The translations under genes were made by a program, and so were the position numbers. This document shows positions 7,923 through 17,100 of a DNA stretch of 43,546 nt, piece after piece. The stretch lies in contig JAATGQ010000134.1 of assembly GCA_015654595.1 (NCBI GenBank), forward strand, positions 1 through 43,546, given 5' to 3'. The notes under the pieces are model-generated. The model did not search any database and was not told the origin of the DNA. It saw only the letters and a program-made list of their open reading frames with translations. Source of the stretch: Chitinophagales bacterium. Its GTDB lineage: Bacteria; Bacteroidota; Bacteroidia; Chitinophagales; Chitinophagaceae. Position 1 is the first letter of the stretch; the number at the start of each line of letters is the position of its first letter.

Positions 7923-8717
7923 CTAGGCCTTCCTCTCCGCTTTGATCGCGTTCCACAACGCGTCCATCTCCGCCAACGTCATATCCGCCAGCGACCGCCC
8001 CTGCTCCCGCGCCGCATCCTCCATCCGGGTAAACCGGTGGATAAACTTTCTGTTCGTCTTTTCGAGGGAATTCTCCGCGTCTATCTGCAAAAACCGTGCA
8101 TAATTGATCAGGGAGAAAGAAACGTCTCCAAACTCTTCCTCGATCTTCTCCTTATCTCCTGACGCAACCGCCTCCTGCAGCTCATCCAGCTCTTCCTTTA
8201 CCTTTTCCCAGACCTGTGCAGTCTCATCCCACTCAAACCCGACCTGGGCCGACTTTTCCTGCAGGCGGGCCGCCTTGACCGTCGCCGGTAAGGAGACCGG
8301 CACCCCGCCAAGTACCGATTTCTTGCCCTCTTTCAGCTTCAACTGCTCCCAGTTGCGCTTGACGTCCTCTTCATTCTTTACTTCTACCAGTCCTGCCTGA
8401 CCCGCCACTTCACCATAAATATGCGGATGGCGGGAGATCAGCTTGTCGCAGATCCCGTTGATCACTTCTTCCAGCGTAAACTGCCCCTGTTCCTTTCCAA
8501 TTTTAGCATAAAATACGATATGCAGCAACAGATCTCCCAGTTCCTCCTTTATCCCCTTCCAGTCGGCAGAAGTGATGGCATCCGCCAGCTCGTAGGTCTC
8601 TTCGATGGTAAGAGGGCGAAGGGTCTGAAGGGTCTGCTTGCGGTCCCAGGGGCACTTTTCCCTCAGATCGTCCATAATTCCAACCAGCCTTTGAAAGGCG
8701 CTATTCGTATCGCTCAT
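7923..8717 (-). CDS. mazG: Nucleoside triphosphate pyrophosphohydrolase MazG
   Basis: This 264-residue protein carries both MazG halves. The N-terminal one has CPWDRKQTLQTL and the metal-binding EExxE...ExxD pattern (E39, E40, E43, then E59 and D62 in KEELGDLL). The C-terminal one has KVKEELDEL and EEEFGDVSFSLINYARF. MazG cleaves (d)NTPs to NMP and pyrophosphate, cleaning the nucleotide pool; in E. coli it also affects ppGpp levels. The length matches the two-domain E. coli type. It lies 89 bp ahead of the NtrY-like kinase on the same strand, and TACTTTTA on the minus strand about 30 bp upstream resembles a -7 element. Confidence 0.95.
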   Translation of the reverse strand: MSDTNSAFQRLVGIMDDLREKCPWDRKQTLQTLRPLTIEETYELADAITSADWKGIKEELGDLLLHIVFYAKIGKEQGQFTLEEVINGICDKLISRHPHIYGEVAGQAGLVEVKNEEDVKRNWEQLKLKEGKKSVLGGVPVSLPATVKAARLQEKSAQVGFEWDETAQVWEKVKEELDELQEAVASGDKEKIEEEFGDVSFSLINYARFLQIDAENSLEKTNRKFIHRFTRMEDAAREQGRSLADMTLAEMDALWNAIKAERKA

Positions 8718-8770
8718 AATTTTATCATTTTTCGCCCGCTAAAAGTACGGAGCCTCAAGGACAGCGCCCC

Positions 8771-10015
8771 TCACACAGAGATCAAAGAAAGCAGCGTAAA
8801 GATCGTAAGCAAAATGATATTGACAATCGCTGCTACCCAGAATGTTATTATATACTTGACAAAGGTCTTGGCCCGCCCCTGTTTGTAAAACCCGCGCATT
8901 GCCTTATACAGGTAGATCAACATATAGATGATCAGTCCAAAGATCAAAATACCGCCCACTATTTTTATCCAGCCAATATTGATCCAATCCGTCAGCTTAT
9001 CGATCAGGACCGTCAACAACAAAAGAATAAAAGTTGCGCAATAGAGATGGATCGTAAATATCCCGTGATCGACATAATAATATGTTTTCTTATGACGGAA
9101 ATAAAGGATGTTCAGGATCATCGCAAAGATCGGCAAAGACCAGAACAGGATCTTTGGAAAATTATGCGTCAGATGCTCCCAAAAATGCTCTTTCCATCGA
9201 CGTGGATCTTCCCGGTACTCCTGGTGTGATGTGATCACCTGGCGGGCTATACTGGCCGTAAGCCATCCATCCTTGAGACTATCGGGCAAGATCCGCTGGG
9301 CCGAATCATATTCGGCTGCATTCTTGTACTGACCTAAATTCATCCCAAACAAGGTCATGCCCGAGTTGGGATTTGTGATCTCGTTAATATTATCCCGGTA
9401 GGCTGCCTTTTGCGTTTCGGTAAGACCGGGTCTTTTCAGACTGTCGGCCAGTGCATCCACCGCCAGGTCATCTATCAGCTCCCGCGTAAACCGCTTCGCC
9501 GTGGAATCCCCATAAACTTTATGGATCGAAGCGATCGCTGCTGCCGTCTTCTGGATAGATTGCTCGAGGTCTTCTCTGTCATCCATATCCCTTGTCCTCA
9601 AAAGATCTTTTTCTTCTCTGGCCAGTCTCGCCTTCAGATCGGGCAGACTCAATACCACCTCCTTTTTTTCCTTGTCGTTGACATGCACAAAATCATCTGG
9701 TTTCTTCAAGGAAAACAGGATGATAAAAAAGATAGCGGACGTAAACACATACATCCGTATCGGGTTCAGGTAGGACGCCCGGCGCCCCAACATATACTCC
9801 GTCGACAAAAAACCCGGCCGGCGAAGCAGGTACCTGACCGTTTCGAAGAACTTTCCATCGAAGTGGGTTATGTCGTTAAAGAAATGCTGCACCAAATGCC
9901 AGACCGTCTCCTTGGGTTCCAGGTTTTCCTGCCCGCAGCGATGACAGTAACGGCCGACCAGATCAGCCTGACAGTTTAAACAGTTCTTTTCTTTACGTTC
10001 TTTTAGATGCGACAC
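8771..10015 (-). CDS. DUF3667 zinc-ribbon membrane protein
   Basis: The 414-residue product starts with a zinc ribbon (C12, C15, C24, C27 within NCLNCQADL...YCHRCGQ), then HFFNDITHFDGKFFETVRYLLRRPG and SYLNPIRMYVFTSAIFF, the signature of DUF3667 proteins in Bacteroidota. A first membrane helix (about 111-127) is followed by a polar, helix-rich domain of about 150 residues and then four C-terminal membrane helices. The function of the family is unknown to me. The start is GTG at 10015, directly before the ribbon, with no earlier ATG that fits. It ends 53 bp before mazG on the same strand and is divergent from the secreted-protein pair at 10137. Confidence 0.8.
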   Translation of the reverse strand: MSHLKERKEKNCLNCQADLVGRYCHRCGQENLEPKETVWHLVQHFFNDITHFDGKFFETVRYLLRRPGFLSTEYMLGRRASYLNPIRMYVFTSAIFFIILFSLKKPDDFVHVNDKEKKEVVLSLPDLKARLAREEKDLLRTRDMDDREDLEQSIQKTAAAIASIHKVYGDSTAKRFTRELIDDLAVDALADSLKRPGLTETQKAAYRDNINEITNPNSGMTLFGMNLGQYKNAAEYDSAQRILPDSLKDGWLTASIARQVITSHQEYREDPRRWKEHFWEHLTHNFPKILFWSLPIFAMILNILYFRHKKTYYYVDHGIFTIHLYCATFILLLLTVLIDKLTDWINIGWIKIVGGILIFGLIIYMLIYLYKAMRGFYKQGRAKTFVKYIITFWVAAIVNIILLTIFTLLSLISV

Positions 10016-10116
10016 AGAGGGATATTTTAAAAATTTTAACTAAAATAAGGAAACTCACAGGTTTTCACGATTTGGTGTATGAAAAAACCCGATTTTTCGT
10101 TGTATGAACTGATTTT

Positions 10117-10124
10117 TAAATTTG
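10117..10124 (+). promoter_or_regulatory. -7 element (TAAATTTG) for the secreted-protein pair
   Basis: TAAATTTG fully matches the TAnnTTTG element and ends 12 bp before the ATG at 10137, so the leader would be very short. The -33 region is only a T-run (10093-10097). The preceding stretch carries TGTATGAA twice, about 20 bp apart. Confidence 0.45.
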
Positions 10125-10136
10125 CACGAATACATT

Positions 10137-10982
10137 ATGAAATTATTAAGCGGATGTTTATTGTCGTTGGTGCTTACCCAGGTATGTAACGCGCAATTTT
10201 ACTATAAGGATCTGGTATCGGCACGGCAGACGAAGGCCAAATGGCAGCTTTACAAAAGTGCCGGGGTGAGATCGGTCAGTCTCAATAGTTTCGACGGCAG
10301 CGGCCAGCCTCTACAGGGGTTCGTCGGGACCCAGGAGGTAGCCAGTGACTACAGCCGGATCTCCACGCACACCAAGTCTGTCGGCACGCCCGAGTCCTGG
10401 ACCATTGCCTATTACTCGCCCCAGGGCCTCCTGCAGAAAACGATCGACAGCTCCGATACCTATCAGAGTATCTCGGAGTATCAATATGACGCCCAGGGCC
10501 GTATCTCATCGATCCTGAATACCTCGATCGAGACGGACAACCACGTAAAAGAGACGGAACAGCATATCTGGCAATACGACCCAACCCATCCGGACCTGCC
10601 TTCCGGTATGCTAAAGGTCAAAAACATGACAGATACCACTTATATCCGTTTTGTGTTCGATGAGAAAGGAAATGTCGCGGAGGAAAGAAGCGTGCGGAAT
10701 AAGCAGCCTCTCCCGGTGATCTACTATTATTACGACGCCGGCGGCCGTATGACCGATATCGTCCGTTATAATCCTAAAGCACAGAGACTTTTGCCGGCAA
10801 ATGTCTTCGACTATAACGAGGACGGCAAGCTCAACGCCCAGCTGATCGTGCCCTCGGATAACAGCGACTACCAGAAATGGCTTTATGCCTACAACGAAAA
10901 GGGACTGGAATCCAAAGAGGTCTGCTATGACAAGCACCGCGAATTACTTGGAAAGATCGAATACCAATACACCTTTAAATAA
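10137..10982 (+). CDS. Secreted protein with YD/Rhs-like short repeats, function unknown
   Basis: A clear signal peptide (MKLLSGCLLSLVLTQVCNA, cleaved before QFYYKDL) starts at the ATG at 10137; a frame-extending TTG 15 bp upstream would spoil it. The mature protein of about 260 residues holds several Tyr-Asp/Gly motifs in beta-strand-like spacing: YQYDAQGRI, VFDEKGN, YYDAGGRM, DYNEDGKL and AYNEKGLES. These resemble the YD repeats of Rhs and wall-associated proteins and suggest a small beta-rich secreted or cell-envelope protein. There is no catalytic motif I recognise. The next gene starts 6 bp after its stop, so the two are almost certainly co-transcribed. Confidence 0.6.
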   Translation: MKLLSGCLLSLVLTQVCNAQFYYKDLVSARQTKAKWQLYKSAGVRSVSLNSFDGSGQPLQGFVGTQEVASDYSRISTHTKSVGTPESWTIAYYSPQGLLQKTIDSSDTYQSISEYQYDAQGRISSILNTSIETDNHVKETEQHIWQYDPTHPDLPSGMLKVKNMTDTTYIRFVFDEKGNVAEERSVRNKQPLPVIYYYYDAGGRMTDIVRYNPKAQRLLPANVFDYNEDGKLNAQLIVPSDNSDYQKWLYAYNEKGLESKEVCYDKHRELLGKIEYQYTFK

Positions 10983-10988
10983 TCGTCC

Positions 10989-11627
10989 ATGCGTACAACG
11001 GCGTTTTTCCTATTGATACTGAGCACATTATCTTTATCTTTAAAGGCACAGGACCTCGACTACCCTGATTTTCGCAGTAAAAAGGACTTCTTTTCGAAGA
11101 TCAATGACAAGGATATCCGTGCCGACGTCGCCTCCTTTGCACTGGCTGCTGTAGACGAAAGTATCGGAAAAGCCCAGCTACAGACTGTTCCTCCCGTTGA
11201 CTATGGCTCCAACTTTATGAAATTTTCCGACGGCAATATCACCGTTATCATAAAGACAGGCCTTTTTATTCCTTCCAAGCACAAGCTGATGATGCAGGAA
11301 GGTCATCTGCTCCGCATCGACAACCACCCTTACTATGGCGGCGTCTATGGTCAACAACCCCATACGACAATAGAAGCGGTGACAGTCCTGGTCGGTAAAG
11401 ATACCGTAGCCATTCCCGCCACCGCCTATTCGGATTTGTATGAACCAAAGTTCAGTTATAATGAAGGCGGATCAAACCGCACACGCAACGGCGTCTATCT
11501 GTCCAACGATAAACATACCTTTTATATCTACATGCTTAATATCGACAACGGCGGCACAGAATACACCTGGGTCATTCGCGACAAACAATACCTCCGCCGC
11601 GTCGTCGACTTTGGATTCCTAAAGTAA
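10989..11627 (+). CDS. Secreted protein of unknown function
   Basis: The 212-residue product opens with a signal peptide (MRTTAFFLLILSTLSLSLKAQ, cleaved near AQ-DLDYP). The mature part is a mixed-composition globular domain with recognisable phrases such as GGVYGQQPHTTIEAVTVLVG and YIYMLNIDNGGTEYTWVI, but I cannot assign a family. It is the second gene of a pair with the YD-repeat-like protein (6-bp gap). Its last 9 bp overlap the end of the convergent PepSY-like gene, leaving no room for a separate terminator. Confidence 0.6.
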   Translation: MRTTAFFLLILSTLSLSLKAQDLDYPDFRSKKDFFSKINDKDIRADVASFALAAVDESIGKAQLQTVPPVDYGSNFMKFSDGNITVIIKTGLFIPSKHKLMMQEGHLLRIDNHPYYGGVYGQQPHTTIEAVTVLVGKDTVAIPATAYSDLYEPKFSYNEGGSNRTRNGVYLSNDKHTFYIYMLNIDNGGTEYTWVIRDKQYLRRVVDFGFLK

Positions 11628-12077
11628 CTCCGACCGGATCAGCTGACCATCGTGCGAATAATACAGTACACGGTCTACTTTGAAATTGTCGATCTTATTC
11701 GCGTCCAATAAGGTGCCATTGTTCAGGTGCAGAACATAGACCGGCTGACCCGTCGTCTCTATCTTACGGATATTGTGTACATACCAGGCCGCGTAGCCGC
11801 TGTTTTCCCAGGCAGTGCGGACGGCCTCCGGTAAATGCTTTGTCCTGCGCACAGGCGACTCCGTAGCCACCCATTCTCCATCCGCGGTATAATAGGCATG
11901 CCATTTCTGGCCCTCCTTCCTGAAATGCGCCACATACCCTTCCCTCTTTGCCTCCCACTTCTGAACGTCCGTATCAGGGAACTGCTTTGAAAACTGACCC
12001 GAAATATTGGTATTAACCTGTGCTGATACGCTTTGTACAAGTATAAAAGAGGCGATAGCCGCCAAAAACTTCTTCAT
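11619..12077 (-). CDS. Secreted PepSY-like protein, copy 1
   Basis: The 152-residue product has a signal peptide (MKKFLAAIASFILVQSVSAQ) and a body with KWEAKREGYVAHF, HAYYTADGEW, TESPV, LPEAVRTAWENSGY and VYVLHLNNG. This pattern of W, GY and acidic/aromatic strands fits PepSY-like/DUF2874 domains, small beta-alpha modules of the Bacteroidota periplasm thought to bind peptides or proteins. It is closely related to the protein at 12520-13017, aligning along its full length without large gaps. A hairpin with a T-rich tail (12104-12136) separates it from the upstream gene, so it may be expressed at a different level from the efflux genes. Its role in export is inferred from position only. Confidence 0.72.
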   Translation of the reverse strand: MKKFLAAIASFILVQSVSAQVNTNISGQFSKQFPDTDVQKWEAKREGYVAHFRKEGQKWHAYYTADGEWVATESPVRRTKHLPEAVRTAWENSGYAAWYVHNIRKIETTGQPVYVLHLNNGTLLDANKIDNFKVDRVLYYSHDGQLIRSELL

Positions 12078-12103
12078 GCTGCTGTTGTTTAAAATAAAAA
12101 AAT

Positions 12104-12136
12104 GGAAATAAAAACGCTGCGACCTTACGACGCAGC
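12104..12136 (-). terminator. Intrinsic terminator before PepSY-like copy 1
   Basis: On the minus strand GCTGCG and CGCAGC (12131-12136 and 12116-12121) form a stem with a 9-nt loop, followed by GTTTTTATTT. It lies between the small GPP-ending gene and PepSY-like copy 1 and may end or thin the efflux transcript. Confidence 0.6.
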
Positions 12137-12143
12137 CCGTGGA

Positions 12144-12467
12144 TCATGCAACAACAGCAGGGGGGCCCCTGAAAGAAGGATGAAAGAATGAACCGGATAT
12201 AACCGTTCCAAGACCAGGCGAATTATAGCTGTTAAAGGACTTTTCTGCAAAAAGCTCTATCGCCTGCGCGAGTCCGCCTTCTAACGTCAACCGGCGTTTA
12301 AAGACAGGCTTCTTTTGTAAATGCGGCGCATTCCCGTCCTTCTTGAGCTTTACCGAAGCGCTCTGCGCCTTAACCTGATGGTAAGAAAAAGCCACTGCCA
12401 GCAATCCGAGCATCCCCGTGGCAACCACGGCGAAAAGCACTCTGGATATGTTTCTGACAGGGGCCAT
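12144..12467 (-). CDS. Small membrane or secreted protein ending in a GPP motif
   Basis: From the ATG at 12467 the product has 107 residues: a hydrophobic helix (about 10-30, possibly a signal peptide ending at KAQ), a basic stretch (KLKKDGN, KKPVFKRR) and the C-terminus FHPSFRGPPAVVA. A frame extension to a TTG at 12488 adds seven residues and is less likely. I do not recognise a family with certainty. Small membrane proteins with a Pro-rich C-terminal motif are often found beside RND efflux genes in Bacteroidota. A second one, ending LRGPPCV, lies at the other end of this efflux operon, so both are probably accessory to it (inference). Confidence 0.5.
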   Translation of the reverse strand: MAPVRNISRVLFAVVATGMLGLLAVAFSYHQVKAQSASVKLKKDGNAPHLQKKPVFKRRLTLEGGLAQAIELFAEKSFNSYNSPGLGTVISGSFFHPSFRGPPAVVA

Positions 12468-12519
12468 TATGAGTATAAATGTAGGCAAACATTTATTAAG
12501 GAAAATCTAAAATATTCCC

Positions 12520-13017
12520 TTACTGCCGCTGCTCCTTACGGATAAGGTCTCCTTTCGCCGAAAAGAACAATACAAACTCTTTCCGGAAGGCGTCATGATG
12601 ATCAGAATCCAGCAGTGAGCCATTGTCAACATGCAATACATACATCGGGCTATCCGGCGACTCGATCTTTTTGATATCTTCTACGTACCAGGCATAGTAC
12701 CCGCTGTTCTTCCACCCCTGCTTGACAGCTGCCGGCAGATCTTTTGTCCATTTGATCGGGGACTCCGTTCCTTTCCAGGCGCCATCGGCCGAATAATAAG
12801 CAAAGTATTTCTTTCCATCTTTGCGAAAGTCGGCAATATAGCCTTCTTTTCTCCAAAGCCATTTGTGCAGTTTCGCGCCCGAAAACTGTTGATCAAAAGC
12901 CTTTACAACCGCCTCCGGCGCGATAACAGCGCTGTCTTTCTGTGCTGTTGCGTCAGACGCTAAAAGAATATTTCCACCCATCAGGGCCATTACAGCCATC
13001 AACATAATCTTTTTCAT
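12520..13017 (-). CDS. Secreted PepSY-like protein, copy 2
   Basis: The 165-residue product has a signal peptide (MKKIMLMAVMALMGGNILLASDATAQ) and a PepSY-like body: KWLWRKEGYIADF, YFAYYSADGAW, TESPIKWTKDLPAAV, NSGYYAWYVEDIKKIE and MYVLHVDNGSLLD. It matches copy 1 residue for residue over most of this span, so the two arose by duplication. It starts 21 bp after the stop of the efflux adaptor and should share its transcript. A periplasmic role at the pump, such as ligand capture or a chaperone, is possible, but nothing in the sequence proves it. Confidence 0.72.
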   Translation of the reverse strand: MKKIMLMAVMALMGGNILLASDATAQKDSAVIAPEAVVKAFDQQFSGAKLHKWLWRKEGYIADFRKDGKKYFAYYSADGAWKGTESPIKWTKDLPAAVKQGWKNSGYYAWYVEDIKKIESPDSPMYVLHVDNGSLLDSDHHDAFRKEFVLFFSAKGDLIRKEQRQ

Positions 13018-13038
13018 GTTCTTGTTTTTTTAAATGAT

Positions 13039-14133
13039 TTAATGAATAGCCAAACCTTCCTGTATCTCGTCGCTTGCCTGCCTGACGATCTCCTCACCAG
13101 GATGAAGGTCTCCTGTAATTTCAACCTTGTCAACTGTTTCATTGCCTGTAGCTACATCCACTTTTACCGTCTTTCCGTCTCTTATCGCCACCACATATTT
13201 TCTTTCCGTCGAGGTGACGACAGCGGTTCTGGGAACAGTGAACGCGTCCGGATTACCATTAGAATAAAAGAGAACATCGGCGTACATCCCTGGAGAAAGC
13301 CTGCCCTCTTTATTGTATACATCCAGCTCGACCCGCTCCGCGCGGAACTGGCTATTGACCAGGTTCGACCGGCGACTGATCTTGCCTGTCATCTTTTTGC
13401 CCGGAAAAGCGCTCAGATAGAAAGACAAAGTATCCTTGTCCTGGAGATTAGCAGCAATCCCTTCGGGGATGTCTACCTGCAGACGCAAATGGTCGACCTG
13501 TCCAAGATGCAGCATCGGCTTGCCATCTTTACCTTCCGCGCTCACCAAGGCGCCGGGATGCACATTACGCTCCGTAATCACGCCATCAAAAGGAGCATAC
13601 ACTTTGAGATAGCTTGTCACCGCCTCCTGCATTTGCCAATTGGCCTTTTCCGCGTTGCTCAACGCGCTATCGGCATCGGCCTTTGCCTTCAAAGATGCCA
13701 GTCCCATCGGCGATACCGCCCCGGGAGTCTCTGAAGCCTGTAGCATCCGCTGATAGTTCTGCGCGCTGATCGTATAATCGAGCTTAGCCCGGGCATACTT
13801 CTCCCTGGCCTGCGTTACCGCCTGCTCCAGCTCCGGCGCTTCCAGCACCATGAGCAATTGTCCCTTTCGGACATGCGATCCAACGTCGACCAGCACTTCT
13901 TTCACATACCCGTTGACTTTTGGGAAAATGCTTACCTCTTCATAAGAGGCCAGCTGTGCAGGCAGCTTGACCTGCTGCGCCAAAGCACCCTTTTGCAAAC
14001 TCATCTTTGCTAACTGCGGCGCCGCATCCGCTGCGGCAGCGCTCTCCTTTCCAGGGGGGGCCGGTTTTCCATCCGTACAGGCTGCCGCTCCAAGAGCCAG
14101 CAACGCTGCTATACCAATTAAGATCCTGTTCAT
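13039..14133 (-). CDS. RND efflux periplasmic adaptor (membrane fusion) lipoprotein
   Basis: The 364-residue product has a lipoprotein signal (ALLALGAAAC, lipidated Cys19). Next come the lipoyl/barrel-sandwich half (VSIFPKVNGYVKEVLVDVGSHVRKGQLLMVLE, about 67-100), a helical hairpin of about 100 residues, the second lipoyl half (YLKVYAPFDGVITERNVHPGALV) and a beta-barrel with the segment GMYADVLFYSNGN. Such adaptors link the inner-membrane pump to the outer-membrane channel. Its ATG overlaps the stop of the permease gene in an ATGA (14130-14133), a sign of translational coupling. The substrate cannot be read from the adaptor. Confidence 0.92.
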   Translation of the reverse strand: MNRILIGIAALLALGAAACTDGKPAPPGKESAAAADAAPQLAKMSLQKGALAQQVKLPAQLASYEEVSIFPKVNGYVKEVLVDVGSHVRKGQLLMVLEAPELEQAVTQAREKYARAKLDYTISAQNYQRMLQASETPGAVSPMGLASLKAKADADSALSNAEKANWQMQEAVTSYLKVYAPFDGVITERNVHPGALVSAEGKDGKPMLHLGQVDHLRLQVDIPEGIAANLQDKDTLSFYLSAFPGKKMTGKISRRSNLVNSQFRAERVELDVYNKEGRLSPGMYADVLFYSNGNPDAFTVPRTAVVTSTERKYVVAIRDGKTVKVDVATGNETVDKVEITGDLHPGEEIVRQASDEIQEGLAIH

Positions 14134-17100
14134 ATTGTTGATGTTTTTGTTTCTTCTTCTTCCGGAAGCAATGAAACTGATTTATAATCTGCACGCTGTT
14201 TTGTCCATCCATAGACCAATGGCACGATCAGCAAAGCCGCAACCGTTGATGCCGCCAGTCCACCGATAACCGCACGACCCAGCGGCGCGGACTGATCGCC
14301 GGCCTCGCCCAGTCCGCTTGCCATGGGGATCATGCCTGCAATCATCGCAAAGCTGGTCATCAGGATGGGCCGAAGCCGCACACTCGCCGCCACTGCAGCC
14401 GCTTTGAAAGGATTCCTGTACTCGAGACGCAACGTCTCCGCATTGGTGACGATCAGGATAGCGTTGGCCACCGATACCCCGACAGACATAATGATCCCCA
14501 TGTAAGACTGCAGATTGAGCGTAGCGCCCGTTGCCAGCAGCATCAGCAAAGACCCCATCAATACTGCGGGAACCGTTGCCAACACCGTAATGCTTAGCCC
14601 AAACGACTGGTAGTTCGCTGCCAAAAGCAACAAGATCACCAGGATAGCAGCCAGCAGCCCCCCCTGCAATGAGCTAAGCGTCTCGGTCAGCAAAGCCGAC
14701 AGGCCCTTCACCTCGACAACCAACCCCTTCGGAGGCGTGTCCATCTTGTCGATGACCTTCTGAACGGCGGCAGTGGCCGCACCCAGATCCTTCTTGTAAA
14801 TATTGACATTGATGGTAACGAACCGGCGTGGTCCGGACCGGTCATATTCGCCCGGCAAAGAGTCGATTGAAATATTCGCAACATCCGACAACACAGGACG
14901 CATCTTGCCTCTTACCAGCGGCAGATCCTTCAGCTGTTCTATCGAATTCATGATATACTCGGGCACCTGCACCTCTGCATTGTATGTGTATTGCTTGGCA
15001 TCGTCCAGCCATAGATTCTTGAGCGTATAACGGCTGGAAGCCGTCGCATCCGAGACGCTCTTCGACACGTCGTCAATGCCCAATCCCATTTGCGCCAGCT
15101 TCTGCCGATCCATCCTTACAGTCAACGTAGGATACTTCAAGGGCTGCGCTACCGCAACATCTCTCAAATACGGTATCTTTTTCAGCTCACGAACAAGCTT
15201 GGCCGAATATCCATCGATATCCGTTATGTTCTTGGAAGCCACCCTGATCTCGATCGGCGTTGCCGCCCCCTGCGCCATCAGCTTCTCCGTCAGCTCGATC
15301 GGTTCAAAGCTGAGCTTTACACCTGGATACCTCGCTGCCACCTTCTGACGGATCTTATCTTTCAACTCATCCATATTCGTCTTATAGTCCTCTGTCAGCT
15401 CAACCTGTACCACAGCTTCCTGTGATCCACTGTTAAACACATACAGATTGCTATGACCAAAGTTGGGAGACACAGGACCGACAAAGGCCGAAGAAATGGC
15501 AACGTGACCGCCAACCAGAGAGTCGATGCTGTTCAATATCCCTTTTACCGTCGACTCCGTCACCTCGAGCCTCGTTCCATCGGGGTTACGAACCCGGACC
15601 TGCAATTGGCCGGCATTCGAATGCGGCAGCATATCCTTACCGATCGTTCCTACGCAAATAGCTACAGCACCAAGCGTCACCACGAGGTAGACCAGCACGA
15701 TCCCCTTCCGTTTGGGCATCCATTTTTCCAGACGGTTCAGCAAGCCAACCTTCAGCCGTTGGAAAAAGCCATTTTCCTCCTTATGTTCGACATCCATTTT
15801 CGTATGCATCTCTATCTGGCCCTTTTCAGAATCGTCGAGAGCCTGGCCGGCGTGTGCATGGATCCCTTCATGATGATAATGCTGGAACATTTCCGCCTTC
15901 AACAACCAGTTCGCCAGGATAGGAACCAGGGTCTGCGCAGCGATATAAGAAATGATCATCGCAAAGGCAATGGATAAGGACAAGGGCAGGAACATCGCCT
16001 TCGGCACTCCCTTCATCACAAAGCTGGGTGCAAAAACCGCCAGTATACATAAGAGAATAAGCAATAAGGGGAATGCGATCTCTGAACAGGCATCCAGGAT
16101 CGCTCTCTTCTTGGGTTTGTTCATCTCCAGATGCTGGTGGATATTCTCGATCGTCACCGTCGCCTGATCGACCAGGATACCAATCGCCAGCGCGATCCCG
16201 CTGAGGGTCATGATATTGATCGTCTGTCCCGCCAGTTTGAGACAAAATACGGCACTCAATACGGAGACAGGAATCGTGATGATCACCACCAGGCTGCTTC
16301 TCCAGTCGCGCAGGAATAACAATACCATCAACCCCGTCAGCAACGCCCCAAGGATACCCTCCGTCATCAGGCTCTTAGCTGCATTCATCACAAATACACT
16401 CTGGTCGAACTCATAGCTGAGATGGACATCATCAGGTAAAAGACTCTGCATTTCCGGGATCTCCTTTCGAAGCCCCTGCACCACATCCCAGGTGGAAGCA
16501 CTGGCCGTTTTTACGATCGGGAAATAAACAGATCGCTTCCCATTCACCAAAGCATAGTCCACCACAATATCCGCGGCATCTTCCACCCGCGCAAGGTCTT
16601 TGACCGTTATCATCTGCGCACCGTTCGTTACGATCGGGATCTCGCCGAAATCCCGTACCCGCTCTTCCTGCGAATTGGTTGAGCTGATATACATCGTACT
16701 ATCGATCCGCACATTGCCCGAAGGCGTCATCGCATTGTTTTTGCCCAAGGCCTCGACCACTTGCTCAGGAGAAATATTATACTCCCGCAGCTTGGCCGGA
16801 TCGACCTTTAGAATAATCGAACGGGCATTGGAGCCGAATGGCGGCGGAGCCGACAAACCCGGCACCTTGCCGAACAAAGGGCGAACCAGCGTACCCGCCA
16901 TATCAAAGATGTCATTCAAGGACCGCGTCTTGCTGCTAAACACCAGCTCCCCAACCGGCAAGCTACTGGCGTCAAACCGGACCACCTCCGGCGGTAAGGC
17001 GCCGGGTGGAAAGAATGCCTGGCATCGGTTGACCTGGATGGCCACTTCCGCCGCGGCCTCAGCCATGTCCGTTCCTTCATAAAAGCTGAGCTTAATGAGC

